Below, piece after piece: positions 1 to 6,796 of a stretch of 63,626 nucleotides of DNA. The position numbers were made by a program, and so were the translations under genes. The DNA is from Paludibacteraceae bacterium (GTDB taxonomy: Bacteria > Bacteroidota > Bacteroidia > Bacteroidales > Paludibacteraceae): the NCBI GenBank assembly GCA_017454915.1, contig JAFTCC010000048.1:1-63626 (forward strand). Reading direction: 5' to 3'. Below the pieces are notes generated by a model. That model did no database searches. It saw nothing but the letters and a program-made list of their open reading frames with translations, and had not been told where the DNA came from. The first letter of the stretch is position 1. The number at the start of each line of letters is the position of its first letter.

Positions 1-1
1 C

Positions 2-97
2 TTTGAACGAGGGAGTTATGCGGGCATAATGACCGAGCAAAAAGCAAAAAGATGCCAAAAAGAAACAAAAAAGACAATAATAGACTACTTTTTGTAA
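2..97 (+). CDS. possible 3' end of a CDS entering from the left edge
   Basis: An open frame runs from the window edge to TAA at 95-97 and reads as a lysine-rich 31-residue tail ending IIDYFL. No family is recognisable and the start lies outside the window. Chance openness over 31 codons is quite possible, so this is only a candidate. Confidence 0.25.
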   Translation, partial: FERGSYAGIMTEQKAKRCQKETKKTIIDYFL

Positions 98-103
98 GCA
101 CTG

Positions 104-138
104 ACCCAAACTTGTCGGTCTAATGACCGATTTGGGTT
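104..138. repeat. short palindromic repeat, copy 1 (GGTC-taat-GACC core)
   Basis: A CCAAA arm, a GGTC-TAAT-GACC core and a TTTGG arm form a small hairpin. Related copies lie at 8669-8700, 8932-8970 and 53021-53055. It is a dispersed intergenic element of unknown role. The rest of 139-315 holds nothing else I can recognise. Confidence 0.6.
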
Positions 139-315
139 TAAGATATTAGCGCCGCCATTGAGGCAAAAAACATTTCTCCAAGTGTTTCCAGTCTCATTAC
201 GAGTCTGTCGGAGAACATCAAATTATCGCTTGTGAACTGGCTGTAAACAGTGTGTCGTCGGCTTTCATTGCCCGTTCATATTGATTGTAAATTCGGTTTT
301 ATTTTCTGCCATAAT

Positions 316-345
316 TTTGATTTTCAAAAAAAAATTGTATCTTTG
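316..345 (+). promoter_or_regulatory. Bacteroidetes-type promoter
   Basis: TTTG at 316-319 and TATCTTTG at 338-345 match the -33/-7 consensus with normal spacing. The expected transcription start falls about at the ATG at 350, so a protein starting there would be leaderless. The ATG at 425 is the alternative start. Confidence 0.6.
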
Positions 346-349
346 CGAC

Positions 350-892
350 ATGTTAGCATTGATAATCGCCATATTATGTATCGTAGCCATTATCTTCAGT
401 CTATGGCTGATTGGCTATTGTTTCATGACCAAAGAAGATTATAAGCAACTCAACAAGAAAGCCAAACGGATATACAGAGTTCATCAAGCACGAAAGGCAG
501 AAAAAAAGCAGAGGAACAATGCTGCAAAAATAAGCCTTACCGTTCCACTATTCCGTGCATGGATCACGACATCACCTATTAGCCCATTCATTTGCTTTGG
601 CATTTGCCTTAGCTTCCTCTTCCCTTATCCATTCGAGTTCTTTCACTCTCATAGCCCACTCTTGGTCGGTGAGGCTGTCGGGGTCGGCGATGTGCACTTG
701 TGCCACAGACAGCGCACCGTCTTTGACACAACCTATATGCCTTTGAACCGGGCACTCGGCGATGCGACCGGCAAGTGTACCTCGGAAAGCAGGCCGACCC
801 CGCCCAATGGCACGAATGCACCGACGCCGAGCGCCAGCAATGGCTCTCTCGACTGCCGCCCGAAGACTTATGAGCCGCCCGAAGACTTATGA
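350..892 (+). CDS. doubtful small membrane protein ORF
   Basis: The first 55-60 codons look plausible: one hydrophobic helix (about residues 2-24) followed by a lysine/arginine-rich stretch starting MTKEDYKQL. A good promoter lies immediately upstream. After about position 560 the frame runs over a relic that reads better on the minus strand, so the C-terminal half is probably not original coding sequence. The likely picture is a small membrane protein whose 3' end was lost by rearrangement and which now reads into foreign sequence. No family is recognised. The start could be the ATG at 350 or at 425. Confidence 0.3.
   Translation: MLALIIAILCIVAIIFSLWLIGYCFMTKEDYKQLNKKAKRIYRVHQARKAEKKQRNNAAKISLTVPLFRAWITTSPISPFICFGICLSFLFPYPFEFFHSHSPLLVGEAVGVGDVHLCHRQRTVFDTTYMPLNRALGDATGKCTSESRPTPPNGTNAPTPSASNGSLDCRPKTYEPPEDL
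572..800 (-). pseudogene. gene relic, C-terminal part of an unidentified protein
   Basis: On the minus strand, ending at TGA 572-574, a frame reads with convincing protein-like composition: AGRIAECPVQRHIG, then DSLTDQEWAMRVKELEWI and a Glu/Ala/Lys-rich helical tail. No start is present upstream and the frame degenerates past about 800. It overlaps another relic on the plus strand (727-873), so at most one of the two was original at 727-800. The family is not recognised. Confidence 0.35.
727..873 (+). pseudogene. gene relic ending LPPEDL
   Basis: The plus-strand frame following the TGA at 724-726 reads QVYLGKQADPAQWHECTDAE and ends RLPPEDL before TGA 871-873. A near-identical C-terminal coding motif (LPPENL-stop) recurs near 4240-4263, and both tails are followed by similar spacers and hairpins. 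It looks like the 3' end of a short protein present in more than one cassette. There is no valid start. Confidence 0.35.
855..892 (+). repeat. tandem 19-bp direct duplication
   Basis: The segment 855-873 (GCCGCCCGAAGACTTATGA) is repeated exactly at 874-892. It duplicates the stop-codon end of the relic and is consistent with slippage or recombination. Confidence 0.85.
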
Positions 893-1079
893 CAAGTTCG
901 CGCCGATGTGTAAATGACGTTAAAACGCCATCTGAACGGCATTCAAACGGCATTTAATCACGGTTAAAAGACAGTACAGAAAAGACCAGACAGAACCATG
1001 ATGAACAGTAAAGACATGAGAAAAGACGAAGAATGGACTGGAAAGGACAGAGATACAGAAAAGACTGGAATACAGAAAT

Positions 1080-1105
1080 AGCGGTCACCTTTGCTGGCGA
1101 CCGCT
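1080..1105. terminator. hairpin AGCGGTC...GACCGCT
   Basis: AGCGGTCACC pairs with GGCGACCGCT with one mismatch, followed by an AT-rich run. It ends the relic cassette at 727-892. A closely similar hairpin lies at 4385-4415. Apart from this hairpin and the repeat at 1141-1201, the gap 893-1313 shows only AT-rich sequence; its 1217-1275 part resembles 4442-4505. Confidence 0.6.
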
Positions 1106-1140
1106 ATTATTATTTATGTTATTTATCATCCCCAAATCAA

Positions 1141-1201
1141 GCAATCTCAAACCTATCAAGCAATCTCAAAAATTAAGGAATATCAATTAGGCAATCTCAA
1201 A
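1141..1201 (+). repeat. three copies of GCAATCTCAAA
   Basis: The 11-mer GCAATCTCAAA occurs at 1141-1151, 1160-1170 and 1191-1201, the first two preceded by ATCAA. It lies between the hairpin and the 3' end of the AbiEii gene. Function unknown. Confidence 0.7.
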
Positions 1202-1313
1202 ACAGGTCCGCATAACAAAATTTTGATACATTTGGTTTTTTATTTTTGCACATTTGTTTTTTGCGATTATATGAGAGAGCAGAGAAGAATTTTAGTTCGA
1301 TGTTGTGGCTATG

Positions 1314-2342
1314 CTATATATTTCTTATTTTTTGTTGAAGTTCTTCTATTCTTTGCATCAGTGCATCAAACTCCAATGAGTGACCATATATAAAGTATCG
1401 TCTCATATTGGCATAGTCAGTTTCCCATGCTTTAATTTCTTGCTTTGGTATCATGAAATTGATAGTAGATGGACTGTGCAGGTCGTAGTTCACATATTTC
1501 AGGGCATAGTATGTTTTACGGTGTTCCACAATGGCATCATATAGTGAATGGTTTGCCAACGCATCATGGCCGTATTTCGTATCCATCAATTTTTCCAAAT
1601 CATACAGATGGCGCGACATTCGCACATTTCTTGGTTTTTCTTTCTGGAACTCCTCGGCAAGCAGGAAAATCTTTTCAAGGAAAGTACGTGTAGGCACCAC
1701 AGTCCTAATTACGCAATTCGCATCAGAATCCTCCACGTCAAAACTTTCTCCAATCAGAGAATTGATAGCGCGTTCCTCTGTCGGTTCGTCCATTGATAGA
1801 CAACTTATTTCTATCTTCACTCGCGGAGGAATGTAGTTTATGGTATTCTCCAATACCGATGGATAATGCAACAAAATAATAGTCGGGTCTTTGTCAGAAT
1901 CAATTGGTCTCAATTCGCCGTTCTTGTCTTGAATGTGTGTCACATTCTCTATGCTATATCCGGTAACGCCCAAGTTTTTCAATTGGGTGTCAAGTTGAGT
2001 AGAAAGAGTCTTGTGGATATAAGTTCTTGCCATTTTGCGTAATTTCTCACGCTGGCTTTTACTCGTCTTGTCTATGCCGAAAAACGTGTGGCTTATTGCC
2101 AAGTCTATATCTTCCGAAAAGCGTTCAATTATGTTGAACCCTTTGGAGAGCGATGTGCCGCCCTTGAATATCAATGACTCATGACAATCAGTCTGAAACA
2201 ATGCTTTTAGCGTTATGGTTACCCACCAATCCTTTTCTATTGCGACCTGATTGATGCCCCTATGCTCATTCTCCGTCTTCTGCAACATTGCTAGACGGTC
2301 GACAAGTTCATTGCTAAGCCATAAATTATTCATGATTTTCAT
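1314..2342 (-). CDS. abiEii: AbiEii/AbiGii-family nucleotidyltransferase toxin
   Basis: This 342-aa protein belongs to the nucleotidyltransferase family of AbiEii toxins. Visible motifs are GGTSLSK (residues 61-67) followed by the acidic motif SEDIDLAI, with D78 and D80 as the likely metal ligands, the usual GS...DxD arrangement. Known relatives form type IV toxin-antitoxin systems; some transfer nucleotides to tRNA acceptor stems and give abortive phage resistance. The start is ATG at 2342, directly abutting the stop of the upstream antitoxin gene, so the two are certainly cotranscribed. The length is normal and all motifs are intact. The exact target here cannot be read from sequence. Confidence 0.88.
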   Translation of the reverse strand: MKIMNNLWLSNELVDRLAMLQKTENEHRGINQVAIEKDWWVTITLKALFQTDCHESLIFKGGTSLSKGFNIIERFSEDIDLAISHTFFGIDKTSKSQREKLRKMARTYIHKTLSTQLDTQLKNLGVTGYSIENVTHIQDKNGELRPIDSDKDPTIILLHYPSVLENTINYIPPRVKIEISCLSMDEPTEERAINSLIGESFDVEDSDANCVIRTVVPTRTFLEKIFLLAEEFQKEKPRNVRMSRHLYDLEKLMDTKYGHDALANHSLYDAIVEHRKTYYALKYVNYDLHSPSTINFMIPKQEIKAWETDYANMRRYFIYGHSLEFDALMQRIEELQQKIRNI

Positions 2343-2951
2343 TTAATTTAGCATTGGTTTTATAATCCGTTTCATCCATGCCGGCATCATATCAACATCT
2401 TTGACTAATGCTTCTTTATCCGACTCTTTGGCTATCAGTGCTTTAAGAATCTGCAACTCTTCTTGTCTTATATTATCTTGTTTCAATGTTCTCAACGCCT
2501 GTACTAATAGTTCTATTAGTCGTGTCTTATAGCAAAAGTTCTTGGGCACTCCGCGTTTCAGCACTACTTGCTGATTAGCCAATTTAATAGTTCTTTCACT
2601 ACCGGTTGTCAAATACGTGTAGTTCATTGGCACTTGAGTTGAGAGTCCGAGGACATTCAATGCTGTCATGCCGGAAGGTAATATCTTCGCATTATCACGC
2701 ATGGCAATTGCTTTTACGACCTTATCAACAGAGGGTAACACCACACCAAATCTGCTTCTCCTCGGTTTGGCATATATTCCTTGGGCTAACTTCACCAAAA
2801 TCCCCTCGTTAGTCAACTCCGCCAATGTTCCGCCAACAAATTCTGAATGATATTCAGGAAAGTCTGAACGGAACAGCACACTATCTTCAGGCATCGCCTC
2901 AATACGATTCCGAAGTGTAACACTGTCTTTTATGGAATTTGCATTTACCAT
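2343..2951 (-). CDS. abiEi: AbiEi-like antitoxin (DUF6088-type), type IV toxin-antitoxin
   Basis: This 202-aa partner of the nucleotidyltransferase toxin has an N-terminal winged-helix-like part (about residues 8-70: LRNRIEAMPEDSVLFRSDF, then LVKLAQGIYAKPR) and a C-terminal AbiEi-like part. AbiEi proteins bind their own promoter and neutralise the toxin without a stable complex. I place the start at ATG 2951. A longer reading from TTG at 2987 would begin inside the -7 promoter box at 2985-2992 and so cannot be transcribed as a start. The stop directly touches the toxin start. DUF6088 membership is from recognition of the sequence style and was not searched. Confidence 0.82.
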   Translation of the reverse strand: MVNANSIKDSVTLRNRIEAMPEDSVLFRSDFPEYHSEFVGGTLAELTNEGILVKLAQGIYAKPRRSRFGVVLPSVDKVVKAIAMRDNAKILPSGMTALNVLGLSTQVPMNYTYLTTGSERTIKLANQQVVLKRGVPKNFCYKTRLIELLVQALRTLKQDNIRQEELQILKALIAKESDKEALVKDVDMMPAWMKRIIKPMLN

Positions 2952-2984
2952 TGTACCTTTGAATTTTTGACGATTTTTCAAGTG

Positions 2985-2992
2985 CAAAGATA
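2985..2992 (-). promoter_or_regulatory. -7 box of the AbiE operon
   Basis: TATCTTTG on the minus strand fits the Bacteroidetes -7 consensus and places the transcription start near 2978, about 27 nt before ATG 2951. Upstream sequence to 3220 contains a small ACCGTC/GACGGT hairpin (3153-3171) and nothing else recognisable. Confidence 0.7.
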
Positions 2993-3220
2993 GTCATTTT
3001 TTTTAATTTTTTTGTAAAACAATATGATTTTTTTGTTGATGGAATTAGCGGATTCGTCGGTAAAACATGCGAGTTCGGTGGTTTTTCGTCGGTATAACGT
3101 GTTATTGTTTGTGTAATAAAAATCAATCAGTATTTTATGCGTTAACACGCGCTTACCGTCGCAAGGACGGTGTTTATGTCATTCCCATAGGCTGCCTGAG
3201 ACCATAAAAACTATTATAAA

Positions 3221-3252
3221 CAGATAAGGCGACATTAATGTCGCCTTATCTG
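3221..3252. terminator. perfect 13-bp hairpin terminator
   Basis: CAGATAAGGCGAC and GTCGCCTTATCTG flank an ATTAAT loop with no mismatch. It sits between the 3' end of the 97-aa minus-strand gene and the AbiE promoter region and can stop transcripts in either direction. Confidence 0.8.
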
Positions 3253-3338
3253 TCTTGATTGTGTGTAATTACTACAACATGACATGCACATAAAAGGCTG
3301 TCAAGTAAGACAACCTCTTGAAAATAAATTATGTCATA

Positions 3339-3632
3339 CTATTTTATCGTTGCTTTAGTCGGATTACCCGGGGCTATTAAATCCTGCGTTCTTTTCTGTT
3401 CTAATGATTTTGATAATATTGGAATTGCAAATCGCATAAAGTCACATACTTTGGTATAATCAGCATTTTGCTGATACGGAAGCCTATAATAGAAACTTGT
3501 TCCTATATTTTCCTTAAAAATAACAATAGAAGCATTTTCTATTTCAAACATCATTGCACCATGATGATTAGTTAGGAAATCTTGAAAATGTGAATTCTCC
3601 TTAATTAATTTTTCTACTTCTTGGTAAGTCAT
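3339..3632 (-). CDS. hypothetical 97-aa protein downstream of a FISUMP fragment
   Basis: A 97-residue soluble protein beginning MTYQEVEKLIKENSHFQDFL and ending NPTKATIK. There is no signal peptide or membrane segment. The middle part (MMFEIENASIVIFKE, SFYYRLPYQQNADY) looks like a small alpha/beta domain. No family is recognised. It follows the 3' fragment of a FISUMP-like gene (3866-4123), just as the 215-aa gene at 6067 follows the intact FISUMP gene, and the two spacers are homologous. It may therefore be a variable accessory gene of that cassette, with no independent promoter seen. Confidence 0.6.
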   Translation of the reverse strand: MTYQEVEKLIKENSHFQDFLTNHHGAMMFEIENASIVIFKENIGTSFYYRLPYQQNADYTKVCDFMRFAIPILSKSLEQKRTQDLIAPGNPTKATIK

Positions 3633-3865
3633 AATGTTAAATATATTTTCTTTGCCTCCACTTTATTATTCGGCAGGAAGTATACTCCGTTTAGTTTGTT
3701 TAATTGACTTCTAAATGATTATTTGAGATTTATTTTACTTCTTGAAAAAAGACAAGGCGCAACGAGTTTCATATCGATAGACGACGATGGCATGAAAAGA
3801 AAGTAATGCGAGTCCGCTCTGTCCATTGTCCTTAATTCTTGCGTTCTCATTGTGTGGTACACGCA

Positions 3866-4123
3866 TCACTCCTGAAGTTCTAACACTAATCGGACGGAAC
3901 GCCCATAGAAGCGGTTGTAACCTCCCCAGTCCCAGCGGTAGGAATAGAAGTCCAGAAGGTAGACACCGTATGGATCTAGATTTGTGGATGACCAATAACT
4001 GCCGTGCGATCCAACGCGGCGCACAGTCGTGCCAATACGGTTGCCGGCACAAGGAAGGAATACTGCACCATTCGCCTCCATTAACTGCCATTGCGAGCTG
4101 TTGTAGATGTTGGTGGTATTCAC
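3866..4123 (-). pseudogene. 3' fragment of a FISUMP-like secreted protein gene
   Basis: The 85 codons match the C-terminal end of the intact gene at 6797-7873: QWxxxExxGAVFLP, NRIGT, then GSYWSST and a terminal GRSVRLV. The upstream part of the gene, including the signal peptide, is missing: past 4123 the minus strand runs into sequence belonging to another relic (the LPPENL tail). The downstream spacer (about 3652-3745) is also homologous to that of the intact gene (about 6740-6815). This is a truncated paralogue, not a diversity-generating template, because nucleotide identity with 6797-7020 is low across the whole segment. Confidence 0.7.
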
Positions 4124-4384
4124 ATAACTCCACCGTAGAGCAATTCTTTTTCTTGGCTCTCTTTGTACTTAATGCCGCGCAGACCTACCACATTTTGTGA
4201 CTGACCCGACGCACCCGACTGGAGGTAATGACCCTCCGGACTTCCGCCCGAAAACCTATGACAACACCGCTCCGGCTGTGAGAACCCAAAACAGCATTCA
4301 AACACCGCTTAAACAGGTATTAAAAGACAATTAAAAGGTATTAAGTAGAGACCAAAACAACATTTATATGACTATTAAAAGAAG

Positions 4385-4415
4385 AATAGCGGCTACTCAT
4401 CAAGTAACCGCTATT
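4385..4415. terminator. 13-bp hairpin, paralogue of the 1080 hairpin
   Basis: AATAGCGGCTACT pairs with AGTAACCGCTATT with one mismatch around a CATCA loop. Together with the preceding LPPENL-stop relic it repeats the organisation seen at 855-1105. Confidence 0.65.
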
Positions 4416-4441
4416 CAGTATTATAAATGAAGTCTATTGAG

Positions 4442-4505
4442 AAAATAATTTTGGTACATTTAGTTTTTTTATTTTGGTACATTTAGTTTTGGCGATTATA
4501 TTTGG
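4442..4505. repeat. AT-rich repeat resembling 1217-1275
   Basis: ATTTTGGTACATTTAGTTTT occurs twice in tandem here, followed by GGCGATTATAT. The segment 1217-1275 has the same layout (TTTTGATACATTTGG, then a related unit, then TGCGATTATAT). The two intervals are diverged copies. The remainder of the gap 4306-4941 holds two minus-strand -7 boxes, one direct repeat and the ORF6N promoter, listed separately. Confidence 0.6.
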
Positions 4506-4555
4506 TTTTGTTCTTTTCAAATTCATGTAAAGGTACGAATAAGTGAGCAAAAAAG

Positions 4556-4715
4556 CAAATATAATTTGATTTTTTCGGCGAGGGCAAATTTTGGTGCGTG
4601 CTTTTGGCTAAGAATTGAGATTATACAACTAAAGCGACACCTAAATAACGTGAGTTCGATATAAGCTATTAAAACAAAACCAGAGAAAAGGCTGTATTTT
4701 GCCAATGCAAAGGTA
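4556..4715 (-). promoter_or_regulatory. two minus-strand -7 boxes
   Basis: TATATTTG (4556-4563) and TACCTTTG (4708-4715), both read on the minus strand, fit the Bacteroidetes -7 box. They point toward the FISUMP fragment and may be its orphaned promoters. Confidence 0.4.
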
Positions 4716-4746
4716 CAACATTATGGAGGCGCGAGTTGGGGCTATC

Positions 4747-4788
4747 AAGTATTTAGTTCCTTTCTTTAAGTATTTAGTTCCTTTCTTT
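4747..4788 (+). repeat. perfect 21-bp tandem repeat
   Basis: Positions 4747-4767 are repeated exactly at 4768-4788 (unit begins AAGTATTTAG). It lies about 75 bp upstream of the ORF6N gene promoter; function unknown. Confidence 0.85.
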
Positions 4789-4862
4789 ATTATAGATGCA
4801 GCAATGGATGAAAAGTTAAAAGCAATCCGTAAATATGTATTTGTAAATCACTGAAAAAATAG

Positions 4863-4870
4863 TAACTTTG
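4863..4870 (+). promoter_or_regulatory. -7 box of the ORF6N gene
   Basis: TAACTTTG fits the -7 consensus. The expected start near 4877 leaves a leader of about 65 nt before ATG 4942. Confidence 0.6.
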
Positions 4871-4941
4871 CAAGTGAAACCAAGTGATAGCGCCAATGGC
4901 AAATTATTCCTGAACTGCAAATCATTTTGTTAATTGTATAA

Positions 4942-5934
4942 ATGGCAAAGAGAACAGACATATCCCCTATTATTTCAGAGCCCTTGCAACCGATTAATCA
5001 TATTGAAAATATGATATTTGAGGTCAGAGGCAAGCAGATAATGCTTGACCGCGATTTGGCATTGCTTTATGGTATAGAAACAAAGCGACTTAACGAACAG
5101 GTACGACGCAATAGCGAGCGATTCCCTGATGATTTTATGTTCCGCCTAACAAAAGAAGAGTTTGAAAATTGGAAATCTCAATTTGCGATACCAAACAATG
5201 AAGATTCTATGAGGTCGCAAAATGCGACCTCATACGATCAGAGCAATTTGAAGTCGCAAAATGCGACCTCAAACAAACGGGGAGGGCTACGGTATCTGCC
5301 ATACGCTTTTACAGAGAACGGCATCGCGATGTTAAGTTCAGTTTTACGCTCGTCGACAGCTATTCAAGTAAACATCAAAATAATGCGCGCCTTTACGGCC
5401 ATGCGTCATTTCATAGCCTCAAACGCTCAAATGTTCCAACGATTGGAAATTATGGAGCGCAACCAGTTGGCTATAAATGCACATCTGGCAGACACCGATC
5501 ACAAACTTGAAGAGGTTTTCCGTCGTCTTGATGACAATAGCGTGACACCGCAACAGGGTATATTTTATGACGGACAGGTGTTTGACGCGTACAAGTTTAT
5601 TGCAGAAAGAGTAAAGGAGGCCAAGACGCGCATCATCCTTTTCGACAACTATATCGATGAGTCGGTGCTGAATGTGCTCGACAAACGTGAGACAAGTGTG
5701 GTGGCAACCGTTTACACCAAAGCGATAGATGCTCACTTGCAAACTGACATCGCGCGTCACGATGCGCAATATCCGCCTATAAATGTGATTGAGTTTAGCA
5801 AGGCACATGACCGTTTCTTATGCATTGATGACACCGTATATCATATCGGAGCATCTCTCAAGGATCTTGGCAAACGTTGGTTCGCCTTCAACCGCATGGA
5901 GCAGACGACTGACGATTTGCTTGCAAAGATGTAA
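4942..5934 (+). CDS. ORF6N domain-containing protein
   Basis: This 330-aa protein carries an N-terminal ORF6N domain (about residues 20-155; hallmarks IMLDRDLALLYGI, RRNSERFPDDFMF, LPYAFTENGIAMLSSVL). The domain is known as a putative DNA-binding module of phage and mobile-element proteins. The C-terminal half (about 200-330) has a predicted alpha/beta character with IILFDNYIDESVLNVLDK; its function is not known to me. The domain is interrupted at residues 92-110 by two copies of SQNATS, encoded by near-identical GC-rich palindromes (5211-5231 and 5250-5270). The gene has its own promoter and is separated from the next, convergent gene by a strong terminator. It is probably mobile-element cargo rather than a housekeeping regulator. 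Confidence 0.85.
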   Translation: MAKRTDISPIISEPLQPINHIENMIFEVRGKQIMLDRDLALLYGIETKRLNEQVRRNSERFPDDFMFRLTKEEFENWKSQFAIPNNEDSMRSQNATSYDQSNLKSQNATSNKRGGLRYLPYAFTENGIAMLSSVLRSSTAIQVNIKIMRAFTAMRHFIASNAQMFQRLEIMERNQLAINAHLADTDHKLEEVFRRLDDNSVTPQQGIFYDGQVFDAYKFIAERVKEAKTRIILFDNYIDESVLNVLDKRETSVVATVYTKAIDAHLQTDIARHDAQYPPINVIEFSKAHDRFLCIDDTVYHIGASLKDLGKRWFAFNRMEQTTDDLLAKM

Positions 5935-6010
5935 TTTGTTAAATTTATAAACAAAGAATTATCAAGTTCAGTCGCATATTCTCTTTGTTGTACTTGTAGT
6001 CGTGCTTATC

Positions 6011-6048
6011 AAAGAGAAAGGCACTCATCAATGAGTGCCTTTCTCTTT
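6011..6048. terminator. 18-bp bidirectional terminator
   Basis: AAAGAGAAAGGCACTCAT and ATGAGTGCCTTTCTCTTT form a perfect stem. It separates the convergent ORF6N gene and the 215-aa minus-strand gene. Confidence 0.9.
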
Positions 6049-6066
6049 CTTTAATAAATTGCTTAT

Positions 6067-6714
6067 TTATAGGTTAAATTCTGCAATTGAAATTTCACTA
6101 TTAAGTTTGTCTATCAATTTTTTAATAGAATTATCACCTGTAAACTCTTTAACCATTTGTTTAAGTTCTTTATACAATGGCAATAATCGTTGTTTTTCGT
6201 TGTCATCTGCGATATCTTCAAATTTTGAAGTTAATTCCTCATCAGAATTTGATTCCACGACTGCTGCCCAGATATTAAAAGTTTCAGTTCCTTTTGGTAC
6301 TTTTGCCAAGTTAGTACATAATTCACAAGATTTATCAACAATTCTTTCGTATTTCTCTGCAAAATTCTTTATTTGTTCACTCATTTCATTTCCGAATAAG
6401 ACATTAAGCTGAGGAATATAATCTTTTATTTGTCTTAATATTGCAACAGCTTCCATGGGATAATTTTTGTTTTTATTTTCGGAACAAAATAGATAGAAAA
6501 AGTTTAACAACCCACGTTCATATAGACTATATGCTTTTTGAATCGGTTCATATACTTTACTTCTTTCATGGAAAAGAGAAATTTTAACATTTTCTGTTTG
6601 GCGTTTGGTTTGCCTGTAAGCATAATAGACCATACAACCGGCAAAAATTGTTGAAAATAATGCTGAAATAGCATTCAGCCAATCGGTGATGCATAATAAT
6701 GTATTCATAATCAT
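6067..6714 (-). CDS. membrane-anchored hypothetical protein
   Basis: A 215-aa protein with one N-terminal transmembrane helix (about residues 12-33, LNAISALFSTIFAGCMVYYA) followed by basic YRQTKRQTE and a long, mostly helical cytosolic part. The layout resembles DUF4760-like or phage-defence-associated small membrane proteins, but no family can be claimed. It lies 82 bp downstream of the FISUMP-like gene on the same strand and could be cotranscribed with it. The equivalent spacer after the FISUMP fragment carries a different gene (3339-3632). That suggests exchangeable accessory genes at this place. Confidence 0.65.
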   Translation of the reverse strand: MIMNTLLCITDWLNAISALFSTIFAGCMVYYAYRQTKRQTENVKISLFHERSKVYEPIQKAYSLYERGLLNFFYLFCSENKNKNYPMEAVAILRQIKDYIPQLNVLFGNEMSEQIKNFAEKYERIVDKSCELCTNLAKVPKGTETFNIWAAVVESNSDEELTSKFEDIADDNEKQRLLPLYKELKQMVKEFTGDNSIKKLIDKLNSEISIAEFNL

Positions 6715-6796
6715 TGATTTTTTATTTGTGCCTACATGTTATTATTCGGCTATCGGCATACTCCGTTTTATTTATTTCTAAATGATAATTTGTGAT

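Noticed and set aside
3866..4123. Template repeat of a diversity-generating retroelement for the FISUMP gene
   Set aside because: Nucleotide identity to 6797-7020 is low over the whole segment, differences are not limited to adenines, and no reverse transcriptase gene is in the window. It is better explained as a truncated paralogue.
4120..4305. Minus-strand 61-aa ORF rich in Cys and Ser
   Set aside because: It reads across the complement of the LPPENL relic tail; composition is typical of an antisense shadow.
6011..6048. Mobile-element inverted repeat
   Set aside because: It sits precisely between convergent gene ends and has a minimal loop; it is a terminator.
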